In this document: piece by piece, positions 11,501-32,636 of the stretch
Layout of the letters: each line of letters begins with the position of its first letter
Position numbering within the stretch: position 1 is the stretch's first letter
Source of the DNA: Nipponacmea schrenckii
Lineage: Eukaryota > Mollusca > Gastropoda > Lottiidae
DNA length: 64,000 nucleotides
Direction of reading: 5' to 3'
Assembly (NCBI GenBank): GCA_030562195.1
Contig: JAUJPP010000012.1
Coordinates: 22,961,976 to 23,025,975 of the forward strand
Made by a program: the position numbers and the translations under genes
Notes under the pieces: model-generated
The model's database searches: none
The model's input: only the letters and a program-made list of their open reading frames with translations
Told to the model about the DNA's origin: nothing

Positions 11501-13890
11501 TAATATTATCTTAGAAGTGGAATTTAAGATTATTGTTTCTGTTTCAGCAATTCGCCATAGTAACCCAGTATATAGCAGGTGGTTCCTTGTATTGCTTACT
11601 TCACGAACAAAAGAGGTAGGTTTTATGTCCTTCTTTTTGCACCTTATGGGCTAATGAAGACAGCCAACACCATGCAGTGTGCAATGAGGGAAATTTTGTC
11701 AAGACAGCAGCATTAGCTTACTCCTGCAATTTTCAACTGTCAAAGGATCTGTTATGTGCCTTGGTTTAGAGTCCCATTCAAACGACTAGACGCTTTTTAC
11801 ATGTCAGCCCTTCCGACCTGCATCACTGACAGGGGAAAACCTGGTTGAAAAACTTTGCAGGGATTGGACCATGAACCATCAAGTTAGCCTGTAACAAAGG
11901 AAAAAAGTATCATTGACCATCTGTATAGACGTGTCTTTACATCCTCTAGGTTGGCTAACTATATTTATCTTGTATTTAGGTTGATAGATCTACAGTCTAA
12001 GTTGACTATCTGTATAGATGTAGCGAAAGGGATGGAATATCTTCATAACCTTCCACAACCCATCATACATCGCGATTTAAACAGTCATAATATATTACTA
12101 GATGAAAATTGTCACGCGTTGGTCGCTGATTTCGGAGGTAAGCATAACTTGAACAGATGTCTAAGATTATTTTTCTAAAAATGTGGATCCAATTTCTTGT
12201 AAATTCATCTTTGGTCCATTACCATATAGAAATTTGAAAAAAATACACAAATATTGAATTGAGTAGAGGCCCTTATTTGGTGTTGTTTGATTTTTGAATT
12301 CTACCTTCTTACAGGTCATTCTGGGTTATATTCAATATTCTTTTCTTTTTTATCTGGTAGAATCGCGATTCCTGCGATCAGCAGAAGAAGACAATATGAC
12401 TAAACAGCCTGGTAATTTACGGTGGATGGCACCAGAGATTTTTACCCAGTGTACTAAATATAGCATCAAGGCAGACGTGTTTAGTTACTCACTGTGTATG
12501 TGGGAATTACTGACTGGGGAACTACCCTTCTCTCATCTTAAACCAGGTAAGGTTCCCTCCCCCCCCCCCCCTCCAAAAATAAATTGATCTGATAATCTTT
12601 CAATCGGTTGAATTTCTGGGATTAGTTCAAAATGAATTCAAAATCAGTTCCCAAATGAGTCAACTGAATTTCCTTAAAGAGTCAACTGAATTTCCTTAAT
12701 CAGTCAACTGAATTTCCTACGTCAGTCAACTGAATTTCCTACATCAGTCAACTGAATTTCCAAAATCAGTCAACTGAATTTCCTAAATCAGTCAACTAAA
12801 TTTCCTAGATCAGTCAACTGAATTTCCTAGATCAGTCAACTGAATCTCTTCTTTTTCTTACAAATAAAACATGTTGTTATTTTTTCGTTTGTTATAGCGG
12901 CTGCAGCAGCAGAGATGGCCTACCATATTACACGTCCACCTATAGGTATAACAATACCCAAACCTATAGTAGGTTTACTACAAGTTGGGTGGAATGCCAA
13001 CCCAGATGTAAGTCTATAGTCTCTTTACTGAATAGTTAATCTTTATCTTAAAATGGTCCTGTTTCACATTCAGTCCATGGGGACAATACAATAAAATGAA
13101 TGAATGATATATGATATGATATGATATAAATGAGTGATATGATATGATATGCAAAACAAAGAAAAAAAGTAGTGTATCAGGGAAACTAGATTTACACCAT
13201 TCCTAATTTCAATCAGACCTTTTTGGTTCCTGCAATTCAACTTAAGTTAAACTTAAGGCCACAATTTCCCTGAGTTTTCAACATATTACAGCTTTGTTGT
13301 GCTACTTAGCTTAGTTCCTCATCTGTTTTTAGCCTATAGCTTTTCTTAAACTTAAAACCTTAGACAAGCTTATCTGTCTTTAACATACCAGTCACTGCAT
13401 TTATATTGTGCAAAGAATATTTATTGCCTTCCATACAGAATAGAATTGACATTTTCACAAGCTGACTTGTATGTTCACTTGTTTTCAATTGAAGGATCGA
13501 CCAGAATTTAAAGAGATAGTTCCAATTTTAGAAGAATGTAAACAGTCTCAGGCTGTTGCCATGTTGAGTAACGCAGACACCAAACCAATCGTGGCCTTTC
13601 CGACAGCGTTGCCAATGGTTACGGATCGCGATTCCGACGAAGATGGCAGATCAACACCACCACTAGCAGGACATGTCTCAGCTCTGAGATCGCACTGGGA
13701 ACAAGAGGCTACAAGACACTGTGATCCAGCCCGTGAATTGTCTCGTGAAGAAATCAGACGGCACTTGCCCTTTCCTCAATTGGACAAGAACGGGTACGTG
13801 TCTGACCCTTTGAGTACCCTGAGAATACCGATCAATATACCACGAAAGGACAGTCGTGATAGCGAGGACAGATCTGATCCAGAATCGTGA
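5566..13890 (+). CDS. TNNI3K: Ankyrin-repeat serine/threonine (TKL-type) kinase TNNI3K
   Basis: Nineteen phase-consistent exons: 5566-5605, 5997-6105, 6477-6580, 7178-7272, 7399-7509, 7967-8065, 8272-8416, 8625-8763, 8979-9083, 9436-9530, 9805-9960, 10290-10433, 10682-10832, 11134-11260, 11548-11615, 11980-12137, 12361-12546, 12898-13007, 13495-13890. They give 845 aa; the vertebrate protein is about 835. The first nine residues, MGNYKSRPT, match vertebrate TNNI3K and fix the start. Ankyrin repeats fill roughly residues 50-420. The kinase domain has the glycine loop GSGSFGKV (477-484), ATP lysine K497, HRDLNSHN (D595) and DFG (D613), and APE in exon 17, so it looks catalytically competent. 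Vertebrate TNNI3K is a cardiac kinase that binds troponin I; the role here is unknown. The last acceptor (GAAG before 13495) lacks a strong pyrimidine tract but keeps the frame. Confidence 0.95.
6585..7000 (-). repeat. Tandem SINE tails in TNNI3K intron 3
   Basis: Three copies of a 120-140-bp unit start near 6591, 6732 and 6855. Each begins AATAAAATGGAGTTTTACTT and continues with sequence complementary to the 3' tail of the SINE seen in full at 26472. It is a local amplification of a SINE 3' end, not a gene. Confidence 0.75.
7615..7865 (-). mobile_element. SINE copy, minus orientation
   Basis: Lies in TNNI3K intron 5. Read on the minus strand it shows the SINE middle (GATGCACGTCTGAG-like), the AAGATCCCTCGACAG-like block and the start of the tail. 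The tRNA-like head is not recognisable. Confidence 0.65.
9131..9360. repeat. 37-bp minisatellite in TNNI3K intron 9
   Basis: About six copies of a unit containing AGGATATCCTAGGATCGTAT followed by CCTCTAACAACGTTTCT. The core AGGATATCCTAGGAT is nearly palindromic. Confidence 0.9.
10095..10255 (-). mobile_element. SINE fragment, minus orientation
   Basis: Lies in TNNI3K intron 11. It contains the reverse complement of the tail and body blocks (CTTCTGCAC, GGGCTAATG, TGCAGTTTGCAA, GAGGGATCTTTAACGTGCAT). Confidence 0.75.
10478..10636. mobile_element. Partial foldback elements, family T
   Basis: Lies in TNNI3K intron 12. Terminal-arm sequence GACACAGTATCACTTTAA is followed by a second, more complete arm containing GATGAATATATACTCAT and ending GACGCAGTATCGCTTTA. 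The arms match those of the fuller copies at 16221-16590 and 51458-51804. Confidence 0.65.
11617..11900 (-). mobile_element. Longer SINE copy, minus orientation
   Basis: Lies in TNNI3K intron 15. It extends further toward the 5' head than most copies: after the body blocks, the minus strand includes the GATGCAGGTCGGAAGGGCTGACATG segment and the AAGCGTCTAGTCGTTTG segment also seen in the full-length copy at 26472. Confidence 0.75.
12655..12848. repeat. 22-bp minisatellite in TNNI3K intron 17
   Basis: About nine copies of CAGTCAACTGAATTTCCTA plus two or three variable bases. Confidence 0.9.
13100..13155. repeat. ATATG-type microsatellite
   Basis: Short runs of ATGAT/ATATG in TNNI3K intron 18. 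Confidence 0.8.
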
Positions 13891-14269
13891 TAGAGAAATT
13901 TCACGATATCACCGTTTTGTGATGCCTTTTATGATATTTTGTAGTCTTAACTTACCCTGGGTAACTCATTCATTCAAATCTGTAGAAATTATTGTTTTTA
14001 TAATAACTGTGTTATACTTGCCAAGTAAATTAACATCTGATTGGTCTATTTTGTTTGGAATTTTTAAGTGACCAATCAGAGTTAAGTTTATGAGTTGTCC
14101 AGGGGGTCAGGGGGTCAATGTGTATCCTGGGGAACATGTTATGATTTTGCAAAATAAGCTTTTACAAACAAATACAATTGAAGAGGTGCTTTGTTAATGG
14201 AGTTCAAATTTTTTTGTAGCCTTTGTTTAATATGTATCAGGGGCACATGAGTTCTATTTTCACATACAA

Positions 14270-14480
14270 GAACATTTCTTACCTAGTTACCAGAATCAGG
14301 ACACAAGGATAATTAGGCATAACCTCACCAAACTACTTTTCTATACCGGAAAATATCATGACCCTTTACATCATTCGACTGATTTAGTCTGGTGTTGTAA
14401 TTTAATGGACTAGGTTCGAGTCTGTTATTTCTATGACATAAGAATGACACGATAGTTTCTGATGATGTCTACACTATTCA
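14270..14480 (+). mobile_element. Dispersed repeat family C, near-complete copy
   Basis: Starts with the CCTAGTTACCAGAATCAGGA block and ends near GACACGATAGTTTC. It contains GGTTCGAGTC near 14413, a good match to a pol III B box (GGTTCGANTC), so a tRNA-derived origin is possible. A copy with the same order of blocks is at 55272-55512. Confidence 0.65.
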
Positions 14481-14576
14481 GCGTAGTTCCTGTAATTCTG
14501 TACATGACATATTTTTGAAGGCACCATGATAAAAGACAAAAAGCCATAAGTTTTATGGCATTTGTCTTATAGCCAG

Positions 14577-14845
14577 GAATTACTGAGCATTGGTTCATTA
14601 CGTCATGACGAAATTTGCTTGGATACGTTGAAAATGTCGGACATGAGTTCTAATCTCGATCGGCGTGTGAAAGTCTGATGACCTTGAATAAGTCATCTTC
14701 ACTCATAATTCCAGTCCATCTAGCTGTAAATAGGGACGGATAATCCAGGAAAGATCAATGCCAAGAGATCAGGCCAAGGACCAGCTGGTAGAAAGGATCC
14801 CTGTCACGGCGGACTTGTGAACCTAAGTTGTTAGCCTTGTAAAAT
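14577..14845 (+). mobile_element. Dispersed repeat family B copy
   Basis: Shares with 25628-25992 the blocks TACGTCATGACG, GGATACGTTGAAAATGTCGG, ACATGAGTTCTAATCTCGAT, AAGGACCAGCTG and the terminal arm CACGGCGGACTTGTGAAC. It has one terminal arm only. Inverted copies are at 32195, 49425 and 62770. Confidence 0.75.
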
Positions 14846-15324
14846 ATAGTTGTTTAAATAGAACTGAGGTGTCTCTGATACAAATATAAAGGCAGGCAAA
14901 CAATTTTTGGAATCTTTTAATTTTAGATGGTTGTGTGAATGTATCATAAAGAAAAGCTTTGATTAGTCTTTCAGGTTTAATGTACTTAATGACTTTTAAT
15001 GTTTTTTGAATAGATTTCAAAGTTTAGCACTCTTTACCAGTCATGTTTAGCTGCAGAGCCAAAATGTCTGGCCATCAATATCAAGCTTAGGACATTATTA
15101 ATCAAAATAGTCATAAATATTCAATGTATTTTTGCTATAGCTATCAGTACAGAAGATGGATAGGTTCTGATAGAATTACTTTCAGATATCTTAGCTATGC
15201 AATATCAGTAATGAAAAATTCTCTCATTTGAACCTATCCCTCTTTTTAGAAGAGATTATATATAAGCTTCTCCCATTGATTATCAGTAACTGCCAATCTT
15301 GCGATTTTCTGATAGATAGGAATC

Positions 15325-15625
15325 AAATGGATCAAAACTTCTCATATTTGAACCTATCCTTTATTTCTCCTTGATCAAAACTTCTCATATTTGAACCTAT
15401 CCTTCATTTCTCTTGGATCAAAACTTCCCATATTTGAACCTATCCTTCATTTCTCTTGGATCAAAACTTCTCATATTTGAACCTATCCTTCATTTCTCTT
15501 GGATCAATACTTGCCATATTTGAACCTATCCTTCATTTCTCTTGGTTCAAACTTCTCATTTTTCACCATCCTCCATTTCTCCTTGATCAAAACTTCTCAC
15601 ATTTGAACTTATCCTTCATTATACT
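15325..15625. repeat. 43-bp minisatellite
   Basis: About seven copies of a unit containing TCAAAACTTCTCATATTTGA then ACCTATCCTTCATTTCTCTT. Isolated diverged units occur at 15215-15250 and 15720-15750, so the array may have been longer. Confidence 0.9.
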
Positions 15626-16220
15626 CATCAGCAAGAAAACATACTAGATAAAGCATCATGTGATGGATAGGTTCCAATTTAATGCTAATTGATATAATTA
15701 CTAGGGCAGCTCAATGATGAAAACTTCTCAACTTTGAACCTATCCATTTCTAATGTCAAGTTTGTTGACTGTTGAATCTTGCCACTAAGATTTTTATTAT
15801 CACTTAAATTACCCACATTTTTCATATTTATTTATTGTAATACTCTTTTAAGTCATAAACTAAGATATTTTAGATAAGGGTCTGTCTCTTATTATAGATA
15901 AAGTTACACTTATTGAATTGATCACATTTGTAACCATTTCAGCAAAAAGGTCTAGTTCTATGTACTAAAATTAAGATGTGGAAATAGCAATTTGGCAGGA
16001 TAAGTTTCCCAAATTTGGATTCTTATTTGGAATTTTGTTCAAACATTAAGACCAATTGTGGGAAAATACATATACCTCTTAGCATTCATACTCTATGTTT
16101 ATGTCACTTTTGGCAGGATTTTCTACAAGTTTCTCCACAAGTTACTATGCAATCAAAAGGATATTTAAAGGGATTATCTCCTGTAATTAAACAATTTCTG
16201 CTTTTTTTGTAATTGTCAGA

Positions 16221-16590
16221 TTAAAGGTATATGCTCTCTTAAAAAAAATGTATCTTAAAAAATTAAAAATTTTACACTTGACCAATAAGAGTATATATTC
16301 ATCAGTAGATATACCTGCTGTCATAAATAACATAACAGAATCCTTATATAATCTGATAAATCCAAAAAACTTAGTAATTATCCATAAAAATACAATTGAT
16401 TATTGAAAAAAGTTTAATAAATTGATTAAGTCTTTTTCAATAATAACTTAGTTTTATGAGTTTTCCAGATTTTAAAGGGATTCTGTTACTTTATGACACC
16501 AGGTAAGTTCACTGATGAATATATACTCATATTGACCATTCTTGAGAACTAAAAATTTATGTCCATTTTAAGACACAGTATCACTTTTAA
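16221..16590. mobile_element. Foldback (MITE-like) element, family T
   Basis: About 370 bases whose two halves are imperfect inverted repeats. The left arm contains AGAGTATATATTCATCAG and ACAGAATCC; the right arm has the complements GATTCTGT and GATGAATATATACTCAT and ends ACACAGTATCACTTTTAA. It has no coding capacity, so it is a non-autonomous DNA element. Confidence 0.75.
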
Positions 16591-16864
16591 TATTTACCTT
16601 TACAGCTAGTTAATTTGAATTTGATAGTTCTCTTGCCTTTAAGTTGAAAATCAACCAAACTGACTCTGTGTAAAAAGTTAAAATTAGGGGAGATAATCCC
16701 TTTAAATTCTGTGTTAGTGCCTTATTAAGTTAAAGTCAATGTGTATAGGATTTTGTACTTGTATAATAAATAGCCAAAAATAATACTTAAAAATTGAAAA
16801 TTGTGTTTTCCTTCAGTTTTGTTGAGTTTGGATTTGATTTTCCTGATTGCTGTGGGTTTCTGGT

Positions 16865-17040
16865 GAATTTAAGAATAAAATGAAGAGAGTTTTAATCCTA
16901 CTCTTCTGCACCGTATGGGCTAATGAAGATGTGCAACACCATGCAGTGAGCAATGGATGGAAATTTTGCCCAGACAGCAGCATTATACTACTCTCTTTGA
17001 AAAACTCTGAGGCTCTGCCGAGGTGTATTCAATTTTATCG
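16865..17040 (-). mobile_element. SINE fragment, minus orientation
   Basis: Contains the tail and body blocks (CTACTCTTCTGCACC, GGGCTAATGAAGA, CCATGCAGTGAGCAATG) in reverse orientation just upstream of the SDR duplication unit. Confidence 0.75.
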
Positions 17041-17077
17041 CTAGCTGGTGATTTTTTTAGAGATATGAGATTTTTTT

Positions 17078-18318
17078 ATCACCCAAAATCGCTGTTAGGT
17101 TTATAAAGAAATAAATAATAATGGAATATTTTTATCTCCTAGGAGATATAGTGCAGTAGATAACGCTTTTTATCATACATGTGATATCTACTGTTGAATA
17201 CCTTATTTGTTGATAAATATATGTTTTGTACAAGTGATATCTACTGTTGAATACCTTATTGGGTGATAAATATATTTATACTAACTGACCCAAACTTAAA
17301 AGGATAAAATGGTGTCCTCAGACTTTAACATGGAATAATGGATAGGATTAGATAATCAGTAGAGAAATCAATACAACTTGAAATATATATTTGTAATCCT
17401 CATCAACCCAAGTTCTTACAATATAATCATTGAATTCTATAGGTCTAGGCACATAGGGTGTCTATTCCATAGCTTATATCCCATAAACCTGGACATGCTG
17501 GGAAAGTGCCATCCATTTAAAGGGCGTCAGCTTCTTGGAGGACTATCTGTTCTGTAGTGGAGTATGCCAGGATCTTGTCGTCGTCACCGTCACTGAACAG
17601 TACAAAGGGACGCCCCTCTGTTGTCTCTGACCAATTGTCTTCAATTACTTCTTCTGACTGTCGTATTGATGTACCCATCTAATATCAGCTGCTTAGTTCC
17701 ACTGTGATATATTCTACTTTCCTTAAACCAGCCATATCGATATCGAAAAAGATTGATGTAAGATTGGGTATATATATATATATTGAGATTTGTTAATATT
17801 TTATGGGTCAATGTCATTATGGGGATGATTTATTTATTTAAAACTGTAAGTTCCAGACTAATTGGTTTTTGTGATGAGCAGATAATTCTTAATCGAAATA
17901 TCGTGTTAGATCTGGCGTTTTCATTCTATTAACTTGTGAATCTTCTAAACTTACATTGATGTAAGATTGGGTATAATATATTAACATAGGAGAATTAAAA
18001 AAAATTGTAACCAATATATTCTTTCAATTTAAGTTCCTATTCCTACTCAGTAATCTAGTTAGGGCTAATCCATTACACTTGTGGGTATATTCAATCCACG
18101 CTTAGTTAACCATGTCTAACAATTGGGATGTCTAACTAATGGGGCACAACCGATAAAGGTAGATAAAATAGCCTATACGAAACGATTAATTGTTCATGCA
18201 TTCAGTTAACGCGGTCAAGGGCATAGTTTTATACGGGGCGTGACTGTACTGAAGCGAAAATAACTAAATTTGATATATTCACTGCTAGTAATACAGACTC
18301 AGAGTCTGCAGAATTGAT
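17078..18318. promoter_or_regulatory. Upstream region of SDR copy A
   Basis: Non-coding. Segments near 17078-17290 and 18160-18318 recur almost unchanged upstream of copy B (22471-22740 and 22750-22904), including TACGGGGCGTGACTGTACTG just before the start codon. About 870 bases present here (17290-18160) are missing upstream of B. The retained proximal 150 bases are the best candidate for the core promoter and 5' UTR. Confidence 0.5.
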
Positions 18319-21837
<3,519 letters not shown>

Positions 21838-22904
21838 AGTATAAGGAGAGATTATTATTACCGTTAAATGTTTAAAATATGTAAGGTTTTGAACAATATA
21901 TATTAAAATGAGAAAAACCTTTCGTTCAGTTTTTTCTATATTAGCTCTTGCTTTGCCAATTCATTCGTATGGGACAATACACCGAGTCCCCTTGCTACAG
22001 GCTGTGCACGTTACAGATCCATCGACAGTTGGAAATCGCAAAAAAGTATGAAATATTATCTGTGGAAGTATAATTTCTTCAACTGAAATAGCTGAAAATA
22101 TAAGAATTAACGTTCTTCTGATATATCAATAATCATCTAAAGATAAAGTTATCAGTATATGTGTAACAGTATCGCCCAAACTCCTTATATATGTATCTAA
22201 TCTCTTCTTATGGCTTCATTCTTATTGTATATATATATATGTAGTTATATTTTTGTTAACATTCATCTTACTGCTTGATAACGACAAGAGGACACTTGTT
22301 GAAACGTCGCAGAATAAATAAAGTCAGTAATTGTTATTCCATAAAACTTAGTTATGATTATCATTTTTACCAGATAACCGTTCAAGGGAGACAACTGAGT
22401 AGATGGTAGAAAATAAAAAGCTCTGACAAACTTGATTTAAGAAATACAAAATTAGTGTCTGCATAATTAAAATCACCCAAAATCACTGTTAGTTTATAAA
22501 TAAATAAATAATAATGGAATATTTTTATCTCCTAGGAGATATAGTGCAGTAGATAACGCTTTTTATCATACATGTGATATCAACTGTTGAAATCCTTATT
22601 TGTTGATATATATATGTTTTGTACAAGTGATATCTACTGTAGAATACCTTATTGGATGGTAAATATATTTATAATACAAGCGATATCTTCTGTTGAATAC
22701 CTTATTGGGTGATAAATATATTAATACTAACTGACCGTATCACCCAAACTTAAAAGGATAAAATAGCCTACGAAACGATTAATACATTCAGTTAACTCGG
22801 TCAAGGGCATAATTTTATACGGGGCGTGACTGTACTGAAGCGAAAATAACTAAATTTGATTTAGTCACTGCTAGGAATACAGATTCAGAGTCTGCAGAAT
22901 TGAT
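21838..22904. other. SDR A-B intergenic: 3' flank, duplication junction, upstream region of B
   Basis: Three parts are visible. 21838-22050 is the 3' flank, shared with the flank of copy B (27030-27240), with a SINE fragment at 21955-22050. 22060-22470 includes blocks resembling the upstream of copy C (27778-28000). 22471-22904 matches the upstream of copy A. AATAAATAAA at 22313-22322, preceded by GAAACGTCG, may be a poly(A) signal or the 3' end of an old retroelement. Confidence 0.7.
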
Positions 22905-27029
<4,125 letters not shown>

Positions 27030-28008
27030 GGAGAGATTATTATTACCGTTAAATGTTTAAAATATGTAAGGTTTTGAACAATATTAATTAAATATAGAAA
27101 AAACCTTTCGTTCAGTTTTGTTTTGTATTAGCTCTTGATTTGTCAATTTATTCGGATGGGACAATACACCGAGTCCCCTTGCTACAGGCTTTGCACGTTA
27201 CAGATCCATCGACGGTTGAAAATCGCGAAAATGTAGGTTAATGCCGTTGTTTTGTCAAAATTTCCCTCATAGCACACTACATGGCCATGATCTTCTTCAT
27301 TAGCCTATTAGGTCCAGAAGAGTAGGACGTAAAACTCCATTCATTTCATCTCATTTTTTTTTTGCCACTTGAGTTCCATATTCGTCACAAAAAACAGTTT
27401 GACCTGATATAATTTGTTTCGACAAATAACAAGGGCTGTTTATTTAAAGGCCTAATTCAAATATTGAACTATTTTCGAGTGTGAAATTTAAAAACATTAA
27501 CTGTTATCATATAGCGTTCTTGGTCGTATATCGGGATAAACGCTGGTTGTAGTAAGTGAATAATACACAACGCCATACGAATCCACTTGAAAATAAGAAA
27601 ATATAGCTTAGGTAAATATTTCCATATAAAAATCATCCGAAATTTCGTAAATGCATCAATCACGTCGTGTTAGCAGTCTGATGACAACATAGCCTCGTAA
27701 AAGCACTGGCCAACTTCACAAAGTAAAGATTTATGATAAAACCAGGTTGCAAGTTAAAGGTTGGATGTTATGGATGTCTCTGAAATATTATCTGTGGTAG
27801 TATCATTTCTTCAACTGAAATAGCTGAAAATATAAGAATTAATTTTCTTCTGATATATCAATAAGGTAAAGTATTAGTGTAACAGTATCGCCCAAACTCA
27901 TTTTTGCCAGATAACAGTTCAAGGGAGACAACTGAGTAGGTGGTTGAAAATAACCAACTTTGACAAACTTGCTTCAAGAAGTTCAGAATTAGTGTCTGCA
28001 GAATTGAT
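27030..28008. other. SDR B-C intergenic region
   Basis: The 3' flank of copy B (matches the flank of A) is followed by a SINE fragment at 27150-27365 and then the upstream region of copy C. Blocks at 27778-27870 and 27900-28000 recur between A and B at 22060-22470. No coding exon seen. Confidence 0.65.
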
Positions 28009-31508
<3,500 letters not shown>

Positions 31509-32636
31509 AATGACGTAGAACGCAATCCCAGCTTGAAGTAGACCATGGTTGGGATTGTTCTGACACATGCATCGAACGCAACTAATGTTGTTAGATACGT
31601 CACATAAAAACACTTCTGCTATAAGATAAAATCTAAAACTTTAAAATTCTGTTTGAAATGACACATGGAATGCTTTTTCACTCTACAAATAAACTACAAT
31701 TATGATAAATGACGCATCAGTTACATCCAATGACCAAAATGAGTTTAAACCGGAAGTAGTCTATTTTCACCCGACACACAACTTCCGCCTTCGGTTTGTT
31801 TTGATTATGCAGTTACCACTTGTTGCTTTTTAGGTAGGTGTAAATCTGAAATAGCTATTGAAAACTTTTATTTGTTTTACCATTTACATAATCAAAATTA
31901 CCAACACACTAGTCAAAATCGTAGTCGAAAGGTGTTTCACTTCGCTACACTAACCCTCCTTAACATAATCCATAAGTGGACTACCAATTCTCGCCTTACG
32001 ATTTGCCATTTTAGGTGTTATGCCATATTTTGATAGCCCTGGCAACTACCAAAGCTATCATCGCTTTTGTCACTTGAATGTCAGTTGAATGTCAATTGTA
32101 TGTCAATTGAGAAAACCTTTGAACTCCTGTCAGGATGAACCAAGATACTCAACTAGAACAGAGCATTTAGGGTTGAAAAGATGGGAAAAGAAACATCTAT
32201 ATTTCACAAGGATAACAACTTAAGTTCACAAGTCCGCCGTTACCGGGATCCTTTCACCAGCTGGTCCTTGGCCAAACCTCTTGGCATTGATTTTTCCTAG
32301 ATTATCCTTAGAAATTTACAATAACAGCTGGGTGGACTGGACTTATGAGTGAAGATGACTTATTCAAGTTCATCAGACTTCCACAATCTGGTTGAGATAA
32401 GAACTCACGTCCGACATTTTCAACGTATCGAAGTAACTGAAGTTACACAAGCGTCCGAAGCGGTGTGAATGTCACCTTTTTAGTTTTAAGCAAAATGAAC
32501 GACCCCTTGTGCGATACGTCCATTTAAACTGTCAATCGTTTCACACTACCGCATTAACTCAATTCCGAATCGAATTTTTCCATTTTCAACTCTTCTAATC
32601 AAATTAAATTTGCCAAGGATAAGTCGGCTATAGTCT
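31509..32636. other. Intergenic between SDR copy C and the BarH gene
   Basis: The genes converge. AATAAA at 31688-31693 is a plausible poly(A) signal for copy C, 180 bases past its stop. A family B element occupies 32195-32455. No coding exon seen. Confidence 0.6.
32195..32455 (-). mobile_element. Dispersed repeat family B copy, inverted
   Basis: Begins with the terminal arm ACAAGGATAACAACTTAAGT then TCACAAGTCCGCCGT, continues with CAGCTGGTCCTTGGCCAAAC, and ends with CCGACATTTTCAACGTATC. It is the reverse complement of the copy at 14577. Confidence 0.75.

Larger units (their letters stand above)
13891..17077. other. Intergenic region: TNNI3K 3' flank and repeats
   Basis: No convincing coding exon. 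The first several hundred bases are probably TNNI3K 3' UTR. The rest holds a family C element, a family B element, a 43-bp minisatellite, a family T foldback and a SINE fragment, listed separately. Short open frames here (for example 13856-14071 and 16015-16212) have no domain features. Confidence 0.6.

Noticed and set aside
22230..22330. Autonomous retrotransposon 3' end (GAAACGTCG then AATAAA)
   Set aside because: Suggestive of a LINE or Penelope-like tail, but no reverse-transcriptase coding sequence is present and the motif is too short to classify.
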